Shown: positions 37,084 through 46,230 of the stretch, piece after piece
Layout: every line of letters starts with the position of its first letter
Numbering within the stretch: position 1 is the stretch's first letter
Assembly: GCA_002704915.1 (NCBI GenBank)
Contig: PAIP01000026.1
Span: 16,351-80,350, forward strand
DNA: 64,000 nucleotides
From: Parvularcula sp.
Lineage (GTDB): Bacteria > Pseudomonadota > Alphaproteobacteria > Caulobacterales > Parvularculaceae
Reading direction: 5' to 3'
The notes under the pieces: generated by a model
Told to the model about the DNA's origin: nothing
Seen by the model: only the letters and a program-made list of their open reading frames with translations
The model's database searches: none
Position numbers and translations under genes: made by a program

Positions 37084-39168
37084 ATGCGGCCCGCCATTCT
37101 CAACCCCCTGTTTGCGGACATCACCGTGCTGACCGGCGTCGGCCCGAAAATCGCCGCGCTAATCGGCCGCGCCGCAGGCCCGCGCGTTGTGGACCTTCTG
37201 CTGACGCCGCCCATCGGCCTCATAGACCGGTCCTTCCGCCCGAAAGTCGCCGACGCGCCGGAAGGCCGCATCGTCACCCTGGAGGTGACGGTCGACCGCC
37301 ATGAGCCCGGACCGAAAGGCCGGCGCGCGCCATACAAGGTCATCTGCTCCGATGAAACCGGCTTTTTAACGCTCGTCTTTTTTCATGCGCGTGCGGATTA
37401 TCTGGCGAAACAATTGCCCGAAGGCGAACGCCGCCTCGTTTCCGGCAAGGTGGAGGAGTTCAAGGGCGCGCGGCAGATGACCCATCCCGACTATATCGCT
37501 GATCCGGAAAAGCCAGGCGACATGCCGCTGCATGAGGCGGTCTATCCGCTAACCGCAGGCCTGTCCGCAGCCGTAATGCGCAAGGCGTCGGCGCAGGCGG
37601 TCGCGCGCGCACCGTCGCTCGACGAGTGGCAGGAACCCACATGGATTGCGAAACATCACTGGCCCACATGGAAAGACGCTATTGAGACGGTTCATGCGCC
37701 GCAGCGTCAGGAAGACTTGTCCCTGATGGCGCCGGCGCGCCAGCGGGTCGCTTTTGACGAACTCCTCGCCAATCAACTGGCGCTCGCGCTCATCCGCAAG
37801 GCGTGGGTGAAAACAAGGGGCCGCGCTATCAAGGGCGACGGCAAGCGTATCGCGATCGCCAAGAAAGCTCTACCTTTTTCGCTGACGGGCTCGCAAACCG
37901 AGGCCCTGAAAGAAATCTTCGCCGACATGCGGTCCAATGAACGCATGGTGCGTCTGCTTCAGGGGGATGTCGGGTCCGGCAAAACCATTGTCGCCTTTTT
38001 CGCCATGCTCGGCGCCATCGAGGCGGGGGCCCAGGCGGCGTTCATGGCGCCGACGGAAATTCTCGCCCGCCAGCATCTGGAATCCCTCGCCGATCTTGCG
38101 GCGGCGACGGGCGTCACGCTTGAAATTCTCACCGGCCGCGACAAGGGCGCTGCGCGCAATGAAAAACTCGAAAGATTAAAGCGCGGCGAGATCGATATCC
38201 TGATGGGCACCCACGCCCTGTTTCAGGAAGGCGTTGACTTCAGGGATCTCGCGCTTGTGGTCATCGACGAACAGCATCGCTTCGGCGTGCGCCAGCGCAT
38301 CGCCCTCACCCAGAAAGGGCCGAAACCCGATCTCCTTGTCATGACGGCGACGCCGATCCCGCGCACACTCGCGCTCACTGCTTATGGCGATATGGAGCAC
38401 AGCCGCATCACTGAAAAGCCGCCGGGTCGAAAGCCAGTGGACACGCGCGCCATCCCGATGAGCCGCCTCGATGAAATGATCGCCGCGGTGAAACGCGCCG
38501 CGGCGGAAGGCAATCAGGCCTATTGGGTCTGCCCGCTGGTGGAAGAGTCAGACGTCATCGATCTGACCGCGGCCGAGGAGCGGTTCGAAAGCCTGAAAGC
38601 CGTCCTTGGCGACCGCGTCGGCCTCGTTCACGGCCGCATGAGCGGGCCGGAAAAAGACGCGGTGATGGAAAAATTCTATCGCGGCGATCTTTCCGTTCTG
38701 ATCGCCACCACCGTGATTGAAGTCGGGGTCAATGCGCCCAACGCCACGATCATGATCATCGAACATGCCGAGCGTTTCGGCCTCGCGCAGCTTCACCAGT
38801 TGCGCGGGCGCGTCGGACGCGGCGACAAGAAGTCGAGCTGCATCCTCCTTTATCGCCCGCCGCTCGGCGAGACCGCCAAAGCGCGCCTGAAAGTCCTGCG
38901 CGACACCGAAGACGGTTTTGTCATCGCCGAAGAGGATTTGCGCCTGCGCGGCGCGGGGGATTTTCTGGGCGCGGCGCAATCGGGATTTCCCCGCTTTCGC
39001 CTGGCGGACATCGCCGTCCATGGCGAATTGCTCGCCGCCGCGCGCGACGACGCCAAAATGATTATCGATCGCGATCCGGAACTGAGAACCCCGCGCGGGC
39101 AGGCCTTGCGCACGCTGCTTTATCTGTTCAGCCGCGAGGACGCAGTGAAACTGTTAAGCGCCGGCTGA
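37084..39168 (+). CDS. recG: ATP-dependent DNA helicase RecG
   Basis: A 694-aa branch-migration helicase that restarts stalled forks and processes Holliday junctions. The N-terminal wedge/OB part (about residues 1-250) is followed by superfamily 2 motifs: GDVGSGKTIV (Walker A), VIDEQHRFG (Walker B), TATPIPRT, and GRVGRG near the end. Length and motif order are standard. Convergent with the DUF502 gene. Confidence 0.96.
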   Translation: MRPAILNPLFADITVLTGVGPKIAALIGRAAGPRVVDLLLTPPIGLIDRSFRPKVADAPEGRIVTLEVTVDRHEPGPKGRRAPYKVICSDETGFLTLVFFHARADYLAKQLPEGERRLVSGKVEEFKGARQMTHPDYIADPEKPGDMPLHEAVYPLTAGLSAAVMRKASAQAVARAPSLDEWQEPTWIAKHHWPTWKDAIETVHAPQRQEDLSLMAPARQRVAFDELLANQLALALIRKAWVKTRGRAIKGDGKRIAIAKKALPFSLTGSQTEALKEIFADMRSNERMVRLLQGDVGSGKTIVAFFAMLGAIEAGAQAAFMAPTEILARQHLESLADLAAATGVTLEILTGRDKGAARNEKLERLKRGEIDILMGTHALFQEGVDFRDLALVVIDEQHRFGVRQRIALTQKGPKPDLLVMTATPIPRTLALTAYGDMEHSRITEKPPGRKPVDTRAIPMSRLDEMIAAVKRAAAEGNQAYWVCPLVEESDVIDLTAAEERFESLKAVLGDRVGLVHGRMSGPEKDAVMEKFYRGDLSVLIATTVIEVGVNAPNATIMIIEHAERFGLAQLHQLRGRVGRGDKKSSCILLYRPPLGETAKARLKVLRDTEDGFVIAEEDLRLRGAGDFLGAAQSGFPRFRLADIAVHGELLAAARDDAKMIIDRDPELRTPRGQALRTLLYLFSREDAVKLLSAG

Positions 39169-39180
39169 CGTCTGCGGTTG

Positions 39181-39999
39181 CTATGTTTTCTTGCTGCTGA
39201 ACAGTCTTTTCCGCAGGGGATTTTTTTCGCCACGTGCTTCCTCGGCAAGCGCTTCGAGTTTGCGCGCCGCCTCGGCTCCGTCCGCATATTCCGGCGTCAC
39301 GAGCCCGAGGGAGAACACGACCTTCGCCGCCTCCTCCACCGTCATCTTCAGAATGCGCAAATCCTTGCGCGGCACGAAGAGTAGAAAACCCGATGTCGGG
39401 TTCGGCACGGTGGGGATGAAGATCGAGGTGAGATGCTCGCCCATATCGTCAAGCCGCGCACGCACCTCGCCCTTGGTCTCGCCCACCACAAAAGCCATCA
39501 CCCAGGCATCCTTCCTCGGATATTCGACGAGCGCCACTTCCTTGAAGGACCGGTCGGACTGGCGCAGCGCGGTTTCGAAGACATTCTTGAAAAAGCCGAA
39601 CACATTGCGGACGACGGGCAAGGATTCGAACAGCCGTTCCCCGGCGCGAATGAATGACCGGCCGATGATGTTCTTGGCGAAAATGCCGACCAGAATAATG
39701 ACGATGATGGCCAACAGGACGCCGACGCCGGGAATCACCTGTACGACAGTCTCATAGTTTCCGGCGGGCAGCGTGCGTTTGACGAAGGTGTCGAGCTTCG
39801 CCATGGGGCCGGTGAACAGGAGATAAAACAGCCAGATTGTGATGCCGGTGGGAGCCACAACGGCGACGCCGGCGAGGAAATTCGACCAGATTTCCGAATA
39901 AAAGCTCTGTTTCTTGGGCTTGATCAATGGCCCCTCGCCTCCCAGCGGGTTGCGCCTGGACGCAGAGTCCTTTGAATTTGCTTCGTTTTCATCGCTCAT
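39181..39999 (-). CDS. DUF502 membrane protein
   Basis: A 272-aa protein with two helices (about residues 36-58 and 89-112), an acidic cytosolic N-terminus and a basic C-terminal tail. The DUF502 signature is FLAGVAVVAPTGITIWLF and later SIFIPTVPNPTSGFLLFV. Function unknown. The start at 39999 (MSDENEANSK) matches the family; longer in-frame starts add a Cys-rich sequence unlike it. Divergent from galU. Confidence 0.86.
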   Translation of the reverse strand: MSDENEANSKDSASRRNPLGGEGPLIKPKKQSFYSEIWSNFLAGVAVVAPTGITIWLFYLLFTGPMAKLDTFVKRTLPAGNYETVVQVIPGVGVLLAIIVIILVGIFAKNIIGRSFIRAGERLFESLPVVRNVFGFFKNVFETALRQSDRSFKEVALVEYPRKDAWVMAFVVGETKGEVRARLDDMGEHLTSIFIPTVPNPTSGFLLFVPRKDLRILKMTVEEAAKVVFSLGLVTPEYADGAEAARKLEALAEEARGEKNPLRKRLFSSKKT

Positions 40000-40242
40000 A
40001 GTTGTATCTCGGCCCGCAAAGGCGCCCTTTATGCTCAAACCATATGAGCAGGCTTTGCCCGCGGTGCAAGAACAGCCTTTCGACCCGCTTGTTTCAAGGC
40101 GCAGGCAAGGCGATTTAAGGGAGCCTGTCCTTTCGCCGCACGCCGCCGGTTGATCTTCACCGCCCGGACAATGATAAAGTCGAACCGCTATCAAACCCTT
40201 GATGGCGCCGCGAAAGTGTTAACGTCGAGGTAACAAAACCCC

Positions 40243-41112
40243 ATGAAGCCAGTCCGCAAAGTCGTCATTCCCGTCGCCGGTCACGGCACGCGCGTTTTGC
40301 CCGCCACGAAATCGACGCCCAAGGAATTGTTGCCGCTCGTGGACCGGCCGCTGATCGATTATGTGGTCAATGAAGCCTTCGAGGCGGGGATGGAGCATGT
40401 GGTGCTCGTCACGGGACGCGGCAAAGGCGCGATCGAGGATTATTTTGACCACGCTTTCGAACTCGAGGCGGGCCTTGAGGCGAAAAAGAAAACCGAAATT
40501 CTCGACAGCGTGCGCGGCGTCATTCCGAAGGCCGGCGCCCTTTCTTACACCCGTCAGCAGGCGCCCCTGGGGCTCGGCCACGCCGTCTGGTGCGCACGCG
40601 ACATCATTGGCGATGAGCCCTTCGCCGTATCGCTTCCCGATGTGGTCATCGACGGCAAGCCGGGATGCCTCGCGCAGATGGTCAAAGAATATGAAAAGAC
40701 CGGCGGCAATATCATCGCCGTCGAAGAAGTGGCGAAAGAAGAGACGAATAAATATGGCGTTGTCGCCCCGAAAGGTCAGCACCAGGGGCGGCTTTTCGAA
40801 ATGTCCGGCATGGTGGAAAAACCTGATCCGGCGGTTGCGCCGTCGAACCTCGCCATTACCGGGCGCTATATTCTGCAGCCGGAAATTTTTGACTTGCTGG
40901 AAACGACGCCCCGGGGCGCCGGGGGTGAAATTCAGCTCACCGACGCCATGGACGCGCTGATGAAAGCGCAGACCTTCTACGCCTATGAATATGAAGGCCA
41001 GAGCCATGACTGCGGCGACAAACTGAGCTGGCTCAAGGCGAATGTGACCCTGGGCCTGAAACGACCAGAATTTTCAGAGGCTTTCCGGACTTTCCTTAAA
41101 GAAAGCCTCTAG
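40243..41112 (+). CDS. galU: UTP-glucose-1-phosphate uridylyltransferase
   Basis: A 289-aa nucleotidyltransferase making UDP-glucose from UTP and glucose-1-phosphate for envelope polysaccharide. GHGTRVLPATKSTPKELL holds the nucleotide-binding loop and catalytic Lys; GGEIQLTDAMDAL is a family motif near the end. Cytoplasmic. Its TAG shares CTAG with the convergent dnaE stop. Confidence 0.95.
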   Translation: MKPVRKVVIPVAGHGTRVLPATKSTPKELLPLVDRPLIDYVVNEAFEAGMEHVVLVTGRGKGAIEDYFDHAFELEAGLEAKKKTEILDSVRGVIPKAGALSYTRQQAPLGLGHAVWCARDIIGDEPFAVSLPDVVIDGKPGCLAQMVKEYEKTGGNIIAVEEVAKEETNKYGVVAPKGQHQGRLFEMSGMVEKPDPAVAPSNLAITGRYILQPEIFDLLETTPRGAGGEIQLTDAMDALMKAQTFYAYEYEGQSHDCGDKLSWLKANVTLGLKRPEFSEAFRTFLKESL

Positions 41113-44100
41113 ATCAGCTCCACATCAGCGACGCCATTGATGCTTCTGAGGGCGCCGCGCATGGCCGGGGTGCAGGCGGCGACGCCCGGCAAGGCGAGAT
41201 CGACCTCACGGCCGCTATCGGCGAGACGCATCACCACGACCACCGATCCGCTTTCCCGCGGGCTCGCGGGCCGGACAGAGGCGAGCCGGCGCTTCAGCCC
41301 TTCAAGCGCGTCAGGAGAGGTCACCGATACCCGCAATTGAGACACGGACGCCGCCGCAGCCTCGTCGAGGCTGCGCATGGTCTCACAGGTAAAGCGCACA
41401 TCGCCGTCGCGCTCCTCCACGGTAACCCCGGCGAGCACCAGAGAGCCGGCTTCCATAAGATCGCGTGAAGCATTCAAGGTTTCGGAGAAAACGGTGATTT
41501 CGTATTCACCGCTCTGGTCCGACATTTCGACCCAGGCGAAAGGCTTGCCGCTTTTCGAGCGGCGCATCCGGACGGTGCGGATGACGCCGGCCATCTGCAG
41601 CGCGGCGCGGCCGGTTTTGGCGCGCGCCTGCGCCTCCACATAAGTAACGGTGTTGAGCCGCTTCAGTTCTTTTTCGTAATCGTCGAGAGGATGGCCGCTG
41701 AAATAGAAGCCCACGGCGGCGCGCTCTTCATCGAGACGCATCTGCGGCGTCCACTCTTCCGCGGCGGGCAATTTTGGCTTGGCGAGCATCGGCGCATCGT
41801 CGAGCGCGAAAAGCCCGCCCTGATCGCTTTGCTGTTCTTCCTGATGGGCCGCCGAGGTCCGGATCAGGAGTTCGGCCGAGGCGAAAGCCTGCGCCCGTGA
41901 CGCGCAAAGTCCGTCCAACGCGCCGGCGCGGGCGAGATTTTCCAGCGACCGCTTGCCCACCTGTTTGAGATCCACGCGCTCGGCGAAATCGATCAGATCC
42001 TTGAACGGACCGTTTTTGGCGCGCTCTTCGGCGATGCGCGCCATGGCGCCTTCGCCCACATTTTTGACGGCGGAGAGCGCATAGACGATAGCCCCGTTTT
42101 TGACGGAGAAATCCGCTTCGGAATGATTGATATGCGGCGGCAAAACCTCGACGTCCGTGCGCCGCGCCTCCTTCAAGAAGATCGCCAGCTTGTCGGTGTT
42201 CGCCCGGTCGAGGGACATGGAGGCGGCGAGAAACTCCGCCGCGTAATTCGCTTTCAGCCAGGCGGTCTGATAGGCGATATAAGCATAGGCGGCAGCGTGT
42301 GACTTGTTGAAGCCGTAGCCCGCGAATTTCTGCACGAGATCGAAGATCGAGGAGGATTTCGCCGCGTCGACGCCCTTCTCCTTGGCGCCGTCGACGAACC
42401 GCACGCGCTGGAGGTCCATCTCCTCCTTTTTCTTCTTGCCCATGGCCCGGCGCAAGAGGTCCGCCTCGCCCAGCGAATAGCCGGAGAGGATCTGCGCGAT
42501 CTGCATCACCTGTTCCTGATAGATGATGACGCCGTAGGTCTCCTTCAGCACATCTTCAAGTAAGGGGTGAAGATAGTCCGGGTCCTGACGGCCTTGTTTG
42601 CGCTCGATATAGGTCGGGATGTTCTCCATCGGGCCCGGACGGTAGAGCGAGACAAGGGCGATGATGTCTTCAAGGGTGTCGGGCTTCATGGCGCGCAAGG
42701 TGGAGCGCATCCCGGTGCTTTCCAACTGGAACACGCCGGTCGCCGCGCCCTCGCCGAGCATTTCGAAGGTCGCCTTGTCGTCGAGCGGAATTTCATCCAT
42801 GTCGAGTTCGACGCCGCGTTCGGCCGCATAGCCGACGGCGCGGGCGATGACGGTCAGCGTTTTAAGGCCGAGAAAGTCGAATTTGACGAGGCCCGCCGGC
42901 TCCACCCATTTCATGTTGAACTGGGTAGCCGGCATGTCGGAGCGCGGATCGCGGTAAAGCGGCACTAGCTCATCAAGGGGCCGGTCGCCAATGACGACGC
43001 CCGCAGCATGCGTCGAGGCGTGACGGTAAAGCCCTTCGAGCTTCAGCGCTTTCTCGATGAGGGCGGCCACGGTTTCGTCTTCATCGCGTTGCTCTTTCAG
43101 CCGCGGCTCGGTTTCGAGCGCCTCGGCCAGCGTCACCGGATTTGCCGGGTTGTTGGGGACGAGCTTGCAGATGCGGTCCACCTGCCCGAAAGGCATGTTC
43201 AACACGCGCCCCACATCGCGCAACACGGCGCGCGCCTGCAGCTTTCCGAAGGTGATGATCTGCGCAACACGGTCGCGGCCGTATTTTTCCTGCACATAGC
43301 GGATCACCTCATCGCGCCGGTCCTGACAGAAATCGATATCGAAGTCCGGCATGGAGACGCGTTCGGGATTGAGGAAGCGCTCGAAGAGAAGCCCGAAGCG
43401 CAAGGGGTCGAGATTGGTGATGGTGAGCGCCCAGGCGACGAGGGAGCCGGCGCCCGATCCGCGGCCCGGCCCCACGGGCACGCCTTCGCGTTTCGCCCAT
43501 TTGATGAAGTCGGAAACGATCAGGAAGTAGCCGGGAAAGCCCATGCTGTTGATGATGTCGAGCTCAACCTTGAGGCGGTCCCAATACTCGCTTTCCGGCG
43601 CAGCCGGTTCATGAGTGCGAAGGCGCGCCTTCAGCCCCTCGCGCGCCTGACGTTCGAGCTCACGAGCCTCGGCGGCGGCGGCCTCGTCCCCCTCGCCGGC
43701 GAAGCGCGGCAGAATCGGATCGCGGAAGCGCGGGCGATAGGCGCAGCGTTTCGCCACCTCGACTGTGTTCTCGATCGCCTCGGGAAGATCGGCGAACAGC
43801 GCCGCCATCTCTTCGGCGGATTTGAAATAGTGATCGGACGTGACCGTGCGGCGATCATCCTGATGCACATAGGCGCCTTCGGCGATGCAAAGGAGAGCAT
43901 CATGGGCCTCGTAATCGTCGGGGGCCGAAAAAAACGGCTCATTGGTCGCGACCAGCGGCAGGTCCAGCTCATACGCAAAGTCGATCAGATGCTCTTCGAC
44001 GCTTTCCTCGTCGCGATCCGCATGGCGCTGCAACTCCACATAGAGCCGGCCGGGAAATAAGGTCGCCAGACGCTGAAGCGCCGACTTCGCCTCCGTCTTG

Positions 44101-44555
44101 CGGTCCTCGCGCAACAGACGGTCCAGGGGCCCGTCATAGCCGCCGGTAAGGCAGATGACCCCGTCTGTGCGGTTTTCCAGCCAATCGACCCCCGCACAGG
44201 CGCCTTCGTCCGAACGGGAGTTCAAAAACGCCTCGCTCGTGATTTTGAGAAGGTTCTGATAGCCGGCCTCTGACTGGGCGAGCAGGACAAGACAGGGCTG
44301 GCGGCCGCCGCGCTGGAGCTGAAGGCCGAAATCCGGGCCGTAAAAGGCCTGTTGCAGCCCGGCGATGGGCTGGATCCCGGCGCCGGCAAGCGTCACAGAC
44401 GCCTCCAGCGCGCCGAACAGATTATTGGTGTCAGTGATGGCGACCGCGGGCATCCCGGCCTGCAGGCAAAGATCCTTGATCCGTCCGATGGGGATCGCCC
44501 CCTCCGCGAGGGAGTAGGACGAATGGAGGTGCAGATGGATGAATTGCGCCGTCAC
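41109..44555 (-). CDS. dnaE: DNA polymerase III subunit alpha
   Basis: A 1148-aa replicative polymerase. It starts with the PHP domain (FIHLHLHSSYSLAEG), then the polymerase palm with the Asp pair of MPDFDIDF, FGYGFNKSHAAAYAYIAY-type fingers sequence, and a C-terminal OB-fold (about residues 960-1060). The GTG at 44555 matches the family N-terminus. A second GTG at 44606 overlaps the stop of a 31-aa frame (GTGA) and would add 17 residues; both are possible. Confidence 0.95.
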   Translation of the reverse strand: MTAQFIHLHLHSSYSLAEGAIPIGRIKDLCLQAGMPAVAITDTNNLFGALEASVTLAGAGIQPIAGLQQAFYGPDFGLQLQRGGRQPCLVLLAQSEAGYQNLLKITSEAFLNSRSDEGACAGVDWLENRTDGVICLTGGYDGPLDRLLREDRKTEAKSALQRLATLFPGRLYVELQRHADRDEESVEEHLIDFAYELDLPLVATNEPFFSAPDDYEAHDALLCIAEGAYVHQDDRRTVTSDHYFKSAEEMAALFADLPEAIENTVEVAKRCAYRPRFRDPILPRFAGEGDEAAAAEARELERQAREGLKARLRTHEPAAPESEYWDRLKVELDIINSMGFPGYFLIVSDFIKWAKREGVPVGPGRGSGAGSLVAWALTITNLDPLRFGLLFERFLNPERVSMPDFDIDFCQDRRDEVIRYVQEKYGRDRVAQIITFGKLQARAVLRDVGRVLNMPFGQVDRICKLVPNNPANPVTLAEALETEPRLKEQRDEDETVAALIEKALKLEGLYRHASTHAAGVVIGDRPLDELVPLYRDPRSDMPATQFNMKWVEPAGLVKFDFLGLKTLTVIARAVGYAAERGVELDMDEIPLDDKATFEMLGEGAATGVFQLESTGMRSTLRAMKPDTLEDIIALVSLYRPGPMENIPTYIERKQGRQDPDYLHPLLEDVLKETYGVIIYQEQVMQIAQILSGYSLGEADLLRRAMGKKKKEEMDLQRVRFVDGAKEKGVDAAKSSSIFDLVQKFAGYGFNKSHAAAYAYIAYQTAWLKANYAAEFLAASMSLDRANTDKLAIFLKEARRTDVEVLPPHINHSEADFSVKNGAIVYALSAVKNVGEGAMARIAEERAKNGPFKDLIDFAERVDLKQVGKRSLENLARAGALDGLCASRAQAFASAELLIRTSAAHQEEQQSDQGGLFALDDAPMLAKPKLPAAEEWTPQMRLDEERAAVGFYFSGHPLDDYEKELKRLNTVTYVEAQARAKTGRAALQMAGVIRTVRMRRSKSGKPFAWVEMSDQSGEYEITVFSETLNASRDLMEAGSLVLAGVTVEERDGDVRFTCETMRSLDEAAAASVSQLRVSVTSPDALEGLKRRLASVRPASPRESGSVVVVMRLADSGREVDLALPGVAACTPAMRGALRSINGVADVELI

Positions 44556-44602
44556 GGAGCCTACGTCTTTCGCCTGATCTCGCCTGTGAAAGGAACGCGG
44601 GA

Positions 44603-44698
44603 TCACGCCCCGAGAATGACGCTCCAGAACTGGGCGGCGCCGATCACAAGAATGAGTACGCCGAGTCCGACGACGTCGCGCAAGCTTTCGTTTTCCAT
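44603..44698 (-). CDS. Possible 31-aa single-helix membrane peptide upstream of dnaE
   Basis: ATG at 44698, preceded by CGGGAGAG, encodes MENESLRDVVGLGVLILVIG and ends ILGA. It has an acidic start and one hydrophobic helix. Its TGA overlaps a GTG start of dnaE (GTGA at 44603-44606), which suggests translational coupling. Not recognised. Confidence 0.5.
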   Translation of the reverse strand: MENESLRDVVGLGVLILVIGAAQFWSVILGA

Positions 44699-44777
44699 AG
44701 GACTCTCCCGTTGCTAAATCGCTTCCTGAGTTCGTCTTTTGTTCTTTATTCCCTTTTTGTTCTCATGTCCAGTTAAA

Positions 44778-44803
44778 CCCGGCGGGAAAATTTCCCCGCC
44801 GGG
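44778..44803 (-). terminator. Terminator-like hairpin downstream of Vat gene
   Basis: CCCGGCGGG (44778-44786) and CCCGCCGGG (44795-44803) form a perfect 9-bp stem with an 8-base A/T loop. On the minus strand it follows the Vat-type gene stop by about 30 bases and is followed by TTTAACT. Confidence 0.6.
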
Positions 44804-44829
44804 CGAAGGCAAAAATTCATGCTGAATTT

Positions 44830-45492
44830 TCAGTTGCTTGCCTGTTCCAGGGCGACGATATCCGCACCTCGAATAGCTTCGAGATTGGCGGTGATCTTGT
44901 CCGCCGGCCAGTTCCACCAGGCGATCGCAAGCAGACGTTCCACGGTCTCATTGTCGAAGCGACGTTTGATGGTTCGGGCAGGGTTGCCCACAGCGATCCC
45001 ATAAGCGGGCACATCCGAGGCGACGACCGCTTTCGAGCCGATGATCGCCCCGTCGCCGATCGTGACGCCGGGCATAATCACGGCGTCGGTTCCGATCCAG
45101 ACATCGTTGCCAATGACCGTGTCGCCGCGCAAACCCAGCTTCCATTTGTCATCCGTGTCTTGCCACCCTTTGCCGAAGATAGCGAAAGGATAGGTCGACA
45201 GCCCGTCGAGACGGTGATTGGCGCCGTTCATGATGAACTGAACGCCAGAAGCGATGGCGCAGAACCGGCCGATGATGAGGCGGTCCCCCAGAAACTCATG
45301 ATGATACCGGACGCAGCGCTCATAGAAATGTTCAGGCCCGGCCTGGGGATCGTCGTAATAGGTGTACTCGCCGATCTCGACATTAGGCTGGTCCACGAGC
45401 GGCTTTAAAAAGCCCACCTGCGGATAGCCGTCCATAGGGTGAATTTCGTCGGGGTCGGGCCCGTGTTGGGCCTTTTTTTGAAGGTCAGACAT
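44830..45492 (-). CDS. Vat-family (CatB-type) hexapeptide O-acetyltransferase
   Basis: A 220-aa left-handed beta-helix acetyltransferase. Hexapeptide repeats run through [29 protein letters not shown] and [21 protein letters not shown] carries the catalytic His, and [11 protein letters not shown] closes the fold. Relatives include streptogramin and chloramphenicol acetyltransferases, but chromosomal members are often of unknown substrate. No resistance is claimed. Stand-alone gene with its own terminator. Confidence 0.88.
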   Translation of the reverse strand: MSDLQKKAQHGPDPDEIHPMDGYPQVGFLKPLVDQPNVEIGEYTYYDDPQAGPEHFYERCVRYHHEFLGDRLIIGRFCAIASGVQFIMNGANHRLDGLSTYPFAIFGKGWQDTDDKWKLGLRGDTVIGNDVWIGTDAVIMPGVTIGDGAIIGSKAVVASDVPAYGIAVGNPARTIKRRFDNETVERLLAIAWWNWPADKITANLEAIRGADIVALEQASN

Positions 45493-45648
45493 AAGAACTC
45501 CGGTCGGAATGAGGGAAAAAAGCGCACACGGGGGGCCATTAGGCGAAGGTCCGTGGCGGCGTTTCGGGTTTCCGGCCTAGTTGTTCACTGTCCTGATGAT
45601 CCTTCTGTTCGAGCGGACCCGGCTCTTAGCGTAAAGCGCCGCGCTTGT

Positions 45649-46230
45649 CTAATCGGCGCCGCCCGGCGCTGTTTCTTTGAGGCCCATGGTCACCACGAGA
45701 TGTTCGTCCTTCACGGCGACATCTTTCAGCAGGAGACGCGCCGCCGACTTCGCCGCGGTATCAGCTTCCAGCACATAGATCGGCCGCGTGCGGTAAAACT
45801 CGCCAAGCGCCGACGAGATGGCGCTATTGGCGCGGTTGGCGTAGCTCTCCGGCACGCCAGGAATACGCAGCGCCTCGACCGCAGGGTCGGTCATATAGAA
45901 GGCGCGCTCGTCGGCGTCATAACGCACGCCGCTGGAGATATCGGCCGCGCCGGATAACGCAAGCTCTCTCCCCGCAAGATCTGCTTTCAACATCACATCC
46001 ACGCCGCCGGCGACGCGATCGCTTCCCTCGACGAGATCGATGCGGGGATTGTCGAGCGTCACGTCGAAAACGAACAGATGCCGCCCTTCATAAGGAAGCC
46101 GCGCATCGAGATGTCCGCGCAGGTCCTCTTCGGAAAAACGAAAAACATAATCGTTTCTGGAGAGCATCCAGAAGGCGGCGGCGGCGAGCGCAAGCAGGCC
46201 GACCACAATAATAATGATATTTCGCATCAT
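45649..46230 (-). CDS. DUF1439 (YceB-like) periplasmic protein
   Basis: A 193-aa protein with an N-terminal hydrophobic anchor (residues 3-22) and the DUF1439/YceB core, beginning FSEEDLRGHLDARLPYEGR with YVLEADTAAKSAARLLLKD near the end. YceB-type proteins are periplasmic lipid-binding-like folds of unknown role. No lipobox Cys is seen. Its ATG overlaps the thrC stop (ATGA). Confidence 0.72.
   Translation of the reverse strand: MMRNIIIIVVGLLALAAAAFWMLSRNDYVFRFSEEDLRGHLDARLPYEGRHLFVFDVTLDNPRIDLVEGSDRVAGGVDVMLKADLAGRELALSGAADISSGVRYDADERAFYMTDPAVEALRIPGVPESYANRANSAISSALGEFYRTRPIYVLEADTAAKSAARLLLKDVAVKDEHLVVTMGLKETAPGGAD

Noticed and set aside
40219..41007. 262-aa minus-strand frame antisense to galU
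   Set aside because: Opposite a recognised gene; no domain.
43008..44060. 350-aa plus-strand frame antisense to dnaE
   Set aside because: Shadow of the polymerase gene; no motif or start signal.
44830..45492. Antibiotic-resistance reading of the Vat-type acetyltransferase
   Set aside because: Chromosomal members of the family are often unrelated to resistance, and there is no mobile context.
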